DNA from: Beijerinckiaceae bacterium
GTDB taxonomy: Bacteria; Pseudomonadota; Alphaproteobacteria; Rhizobiales; Beijerinckiaceae
Reading direction: 5' to 3'
DNA length: 10,793 nt
Assembly: GCA_947380915.1 (NCBI GenBank)
Contig: CANCSY010000089.1
Span: forward strand, 1 to 10,793
Part shown: positions 8,150-10,793 of the stretch, one piece after another
Numbering within the stretch: the first letter of the stretch is position 1
Layout of the letters: every line of letters starts with the position of its first letter
Made by a program: the position numbers and the translations under genes
The notes under the pieces: generated by a model
Database searches by the model: none
What the model saw: the letters and a program-made list of their open reading frames with translations, nothing else
Told to the model about the DNA's origin: nothing

Positions 8150-8173
8150 ACGTGAGTGAGTATTCACTAACAT
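8150..8173. promoter_or_regulatory. Inverted-repeat operator, probable binding site of the adjacent TetR protein
   Basis: The core is a perfect inverted repeat, AGTGA (8155-8159) and TCACT (8164-8168), around the four-base spacer GTAT. Extending outward to 8150 and 8173 gives 9 of 12 paired positions. Size, symmetry and the GTGA/TCAC arms are typical of TetR-family operators. It overlaps the candidate -10 element of the fusion gene, where a bound repressor would block polymerase. I saw no second copy in front of pepN, the MFS gene or the sensor gene. That the repressor encoded at 4103-4708 binds here is inference from position. Confidence 0.65.
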
Positions 8174-8192
8174 GGTGTGTGTCGGTGGTCAA
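8164..8192 (-). promoter_or_regulatory. Candidate promoter of the fusion gene and tetR operon
   Basis: On the minus strand TTGACC (8192-8187, five of six matches to TTGACA) is followed after 17 bases by TAGTGA (8169-8164), a weaker -10 element that lies inside the inverted repeat. Transcription would start near 8157. The overlap with the operator supports the call, but the -10 match is only partial. Confidence 0.45.
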
Positions 8193-8206
8193 GCTCTAGA
8201 ATGGGC

Positions 8207-9415
8207 TTACTTCAGGGCCGCCAGCGAGGGGTCCGCAGGTCCGGCTCGCGACAGCGCCCAGGTGAAGAGGGCGGCGGCCAGCGAGGCCACGCACATCACG
8301 ACGAAGACCAGATCATAGGCGCCGGTCCCATCGAAGACCACTGCGCCCAGATAGGCGCCCAGCCCACCGCACATGTGATGGATCATGGTGATGAGGCCGC
8401 CGATGGCGCCGAGATTGCGGGTGCCGAAACTGTCGCGGATGAAGAGCACCGTGAGCGGCGCCGTGGCGAGAAAGGTCACGCCGAAGACCAGCGCGAAAAT
8501 CATCACCGAAAGCGGCGACTGGTCCACCGCCACAAGGCCGAACACGGCCATCCGCGCCAGGAAAGAGGCGATGGCAGGCGCGATGGGGCCGGACCGGTCC
8601 CCCCAACCGCCAGACACGATCACCCCGATCAGGCCGACGATCCCCATCGCGGCCAACATGTTGCCCGCCATATAGGCGCCCAGTCCCCGATCCTGCGCGA
8701 AGGCGACCACATGGGTGGTGACGAAGAAATCGTCAAAGCCGCAGATGGCGAAGATTCCGATCAGCAGCCAGAACTGTTTCGTGCGCGAGGCCTCGCGAAG
8801 GGTCATGCCCTGTTGCGCGGCGGCGGTTCGCGCCCTGGCGTCCGCCGCGCGTCCCGGCACGGCGGCCATGATCAGGGGAATGAGGATGAAATGGGCTGCG
8901 CCCACCCAGACATAAACGGAGCGCCAGCCGATGCTCACCAGCACCGCCGCCAGCACGGCCACCACAACGAGTTGCCCCACGCTCATGCCGCCCAGCGCGA
9001 TGGCGTTGGCCATGCCCGCCTTCTGCGGATAGGCGCGGGTCACCATGACCGCGACCGGCGTCGTCGAGGCGATTCCATTGCCGATGGCGAAGGCGATCCC
9101 GTAGAGCACGAAGGCGTGCCAGGGCTCGGTGACGAGGCACATGGCGCCGATGGTCAGCCCGCCCAGCGCCACGCCGCCGCCCAGCACCAGCCGCAGGCTC
9201 ATGCTGTCGGCGATCTTACCTGCGTAAAACATGGCGATGGCGGTGACGACCTGAAACACCGCGACGGTCACGCCCAGTTCGCTGCGCCCCCAGCCCAGCT
9301 CCTCGACCATGGGCCGCAGGGTAAGCCCGATGGCCAGCCTCGCCCCACCACCGATGAACAGGACCAGAAATCCGGCGATCAGCAGGAGGAAGGGACGCGA
9401 TTTCAGGGCGGACAT
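8207..9415 (-). CDS. MFS transporter of unknown substrate (oxalate/formate or monocarboxylate-like group)
   Basis: A 402-residue, very hydrophobic protein with about twelve predicted membrane segments split into two halves by a polar loop at about 188-212, the normal MFS plan. The loop after the second helix carries a degenerate MFS motif A, GKIADSMSLR (66-75), with a related GGWGDRSG (269-276) in the second half. The GWGRSELG stretch (41-48) before helix 2, and FGTRNLGAIGGL with the following GGLGAYLGAVVFD in the C-terminal half, resemble the oxalate:formate antiporter and monocarboxylate transporter groups. That would fit an organic acid or other small anion, but the substrate cannot be assigned. 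The start is ATG 9415, with a modest GAGA upstream, and the stop is TAA. It lies 65 bases after the metal exporter gene and ends just before the control region of the fusion operon, with no terminator hairpin visible between them. Probably intact. Confidence 0.88.
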   Translation of the reverse strand: MSALKSRPFLLLIAGFLVLFIGGGARLAIGLTLRPMVEELGWGRSELGVTVAVFQVVTAIAMFYAGKIADSMSLRLVLGGGVALGGLTIGAMCLVTEPWHAFVLYGIAFAIGNGIASTTPVAVMVTRAYPQKAGMANAIALGGMSVGQLVVVAVLAAVLVSIGWRSVYVWVGAAHFILIPLIMAAVPGRAADARARTAAAQQGMTLREASRTKQFWLLIGIFAICGFDDFFVTTHVVAFAQDRGLGAYMAGNMLAAMGIVGLIGVIVSGGWGDRSGPIAPAIASFLARMAVFGLVAVDQSPLSVMIFALVFGVTFLATAPLTVLFIRDSFGTRNLGAIGGLITMIHHMCGGLGAYLGAVVFDGTGAYDLVFVVMCVASLAAALFTWALSRAGPADPSLAALK

Positions 9416-9436
9416 GGCGGATCTCGGGAATAGCGG

Positions 9437-9449
9437 GGAGCGTCGCTCC
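9437..9449. repeat. Small stem-loop between the metal exporter and MFS genes
   Basis: GGAGC (9437-9441) and GCTCC (9445-9449) form a perfect five-base stem with a three-base loop in the 65-base gap. There is no T-run after it on either strand, so it is not a standard intrinsic terminator. It could shape the MFS leader or be chance in GC-rich DNA. Confidence 0.3.
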
Positions 9450-9480
9450 TCCTATCGCAATTAGCCTGTGCTGACCAATC

Positions 9481-10793
9481 TCAGCCCAGGGTCGGCTCCG
9501 CATGGCCCACGATGCGCGAGATTGCGGGTTCGGATCGGCGGGCGCGGCGATCAAGTTCGTCCACGGCGTCGTGAACCTGATCGACGGTAAGCGTCTGATC
9601 CGCCCGGCAGTGATAATTCACCACCAGCCCGTTCGGCGTCTCGCGCACCCGCACATCGTGCACGTCGCTGATCACGCCGCCTTCCTGCGCCGCCTGCGTC
9701 AGCACTGCCTCGATGGCGCTGGCTTTCTGGGTGGTGGCGTCGCGACCGCTGAGTTCGGCGATCTCCAGCGGCTCCACATGGGTCTCCACCTCGACCCCCG
9801 GCCCCAGCTCCGCCTCGATGGCCTCCTCGAGGGAGGAGGCGATTTCATGGGCATGGCCCAGGGTCATTCTCCCGTCCAGCTCGAGATCGAGGCTCACCGC
9901 CTTGACGCCGTTGATTTCCTGCACGGTCACATGGTGGATCGCGAGCCTGCGCCGGGCGGCGATCAGCAGAACCAGCTCCAGGGCGCTCTCGTCATCCAGC
10001 GCGATTGGGTTGGCGGTGATGGTGACATTGGCCTCCGGCGCCACCAGCGCGATGGCGGCGGCGACCTCCTGCTTCACATTGGCCACCCGCTCCAGCGGCA
10101 TGCTGCGGGGGACCATGATCCCGACCTCGCCCAGCACCTGCGGCCCTGCGGGGCGCAGGCGCACGCTCTCCACATTCACCACCCCGGTCACCGCCTGAAC
10201 GCTGGTGCGGATCTGCGCGGCGAGGCCCTTGGGGGCGGCGTCCACCAGGGTGTCGATGGTGCGACGTCCCAGCCGATAGCCCGCGATGGCGATGAAGACC
10301 GACACGCCGATGGCGGCCAGCGCATCGCCCTGATGATAGCCATAGCGCGAGGCCGCGAGGCCCAGCAGCACACAGACGGAAGCGACGAGATCGCTGGAGA
10401 AATGCAGGGCGTCCGCCGCCAGGGCGTCGCTCTTGGTCTGCTCGGCGATGGCGCTGAGGGAGCGCCAGCGCACGAGATCCACCACGATGGAGACCACAAG
10501 AACAGCGAAAACCGGCCAGGTCGCCTCGATGGGGTCGGCCTGATGGCCCACAAGGCGCCGCACGGCTTCCACCATCACATAGATGGCGAGGACGATCAGC
10601 AGCCCCGTCTCCGCCAGCGCCGCCACCGCCTCCACCTTGCCATGGCCATAGTGATGCTCCTCGTCGGCGGGCTTGCCGGAGGCGCGGATGGCGAAATAGG
10701 TCAGGATCGTCGCGCCGGTGTCGAGCAAGCCATGGCCCGCCTCCGAGATCAGCGCCAGCGACCCCGAGAACAGGCCGGCGGCCAGCTTGCCGA
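9481..10793 (-). CDS. Cation diffusion facilitator metal exporter with three tandem C-terminal modules, 5' end outside the window
   Basis: The frame is open to the right edge, so the N-terminus is missing; about 436 residues are visible. The leftmost in-window start-like codon, TTG 10728, is internal, because CDF sequence (GKLAAGLFSGSLALISEAGH) continues upstream of it. Counting from that leucine, helix 2 carries HxxxD (H codon 10734-10732, D3), helix 5 carries HxxxD in LHFSSD (H109, D113), and HHYGHGKVE (25-33) is the family signature loop. Two HD pairs form the tetrahedral transport site typical of zinc, cadmium or cobalt exporters that work as proton antiporters in the inner membrane. The tail is unusually long: three ferredoxin-like dimerisation modules at about 168-244, 258-325 and 336-415, where family members normally have one. 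The second and third keep the histidine/acid ligand positions seen in YiiP; the first does not. The stop is TGA at 9483-9481. The family call is firm; the metal is uncertain. Confidence 0.92.
   Translation of the reverse strand, partial: GKLAAGLFSGSLALISEAGHGLLDTGATILTYFAIRASGKPADEEHHYGHGKVEAVAALAETGLLIVLAIYVMVEAVRRLVGHQADPIEATWPVFAVLVVSIVVDLVRWRSLSAIAEQTKSDALAADALHFSSDLVASVCVLLGLAASRYGYHQGDALAAIGVSVFIAIAGYRLGRRTIDTLVDAAPKGLAAQIRTSVQAVTGVVNVESVRLRPAGPQVLGEVGIMVPRSMPLERVANVKQEVAAAIALVAPEANVTITANPIALDDESALELVLLIAARRRLAIHHVTVQEINGVKAVSLDLELDGRMTLGHAHEIASSLEEAIEAELGPGVEVETHVEPLEIAELSGRDATTQKASAIEAVLTQAAQEGGVISDVHDVRVRETPNGLVVNYHCRADQTLTVDQVHDAVDELDRRARRSEPAISRIVGHAEPTLG

Noticed and set aside
8177..9433. 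Plus-strand open frame opposite the MFS gene (418 codons)
   Set aside because: The sequence is extremely rich in H, G, R and D with no hydrophobic segments, while the minus strand encodes a clean twelve-helix transporter.
9437..9449. Stem-loop as an intrinsic terminator after the metal exporter gene
   Set aside because: A five-base stem with no following T-run on either strand; kept only as a minor repeat.

Overview
The window is GC-rich (well over 60% by eye) and gene-dense, and it reads like an alphaproteobacterial chromosome, most likely from the order Hyphomicrobiales (Rhizobiales). The clues are a PleC-like PAS sensor kinase beside pepN, and a LplT-type transporter fused to Aas-type acyltransferase and acyl-ACP synthetase domains. 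I cannot name the genus. All six genes lie on the minus strand, so they are transcribed from right to left as printed. I found no tRNA, rRNA, CRISPR array, insertion sequence, integrase or attachment site, and no base-composition break that suggests recent transfer. This looks like core chromosome, not an island.

In transcription order, from the right edge: (1) a cation diffusion facilitator metal exporter, cut by the window edge (9481 to beyond 10793), whose C-terminal tail carries three tandem dimerisation-type modules; (2) an MFS transporter of unknown substrate (8207-9415); (3) a 92-base control region with an inverted repeat overlapping a candidate promoter; (4) a large fusion of a lysophospholipid flippase-like MFS domain, a PlsC acyltransferase and an acyl-ACP synthetase (4710-8114); (5) a TetR-family repressor one base after it (4103-4708); (6) aminopeptidase N, pepN (1303-3966); (7) a 194-base intergenic region; (8) the N-terminal 369 residues of a membrane PAS-domain sensor, probably a histidine kinase, cut by the left edge (1-1108).

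The most coherent unit is the fusion gene with its TetR gene. One polypeptide would flip lysophospholipid inward, activate a fatty acid and re-acylate the lysolipid. The downstream TetR protein is the natural candidate to bind the palindrome over the operon's own promoter. PepN is an ordinary cytoplasmic peptidase. The metal exporter and the MFS transporter are 65 bases apart and may be cotranscribed, but nothing in the sequence links their functions.

I did not find a clearly new multi-gene system. The points most worth a second look are the autoregulated fusion/TetR unit, the three-module tail of the metal exporter in which the first module has lost the metal-ligand positions, and the cluster of GANTC sites in front of the sensor kinase.
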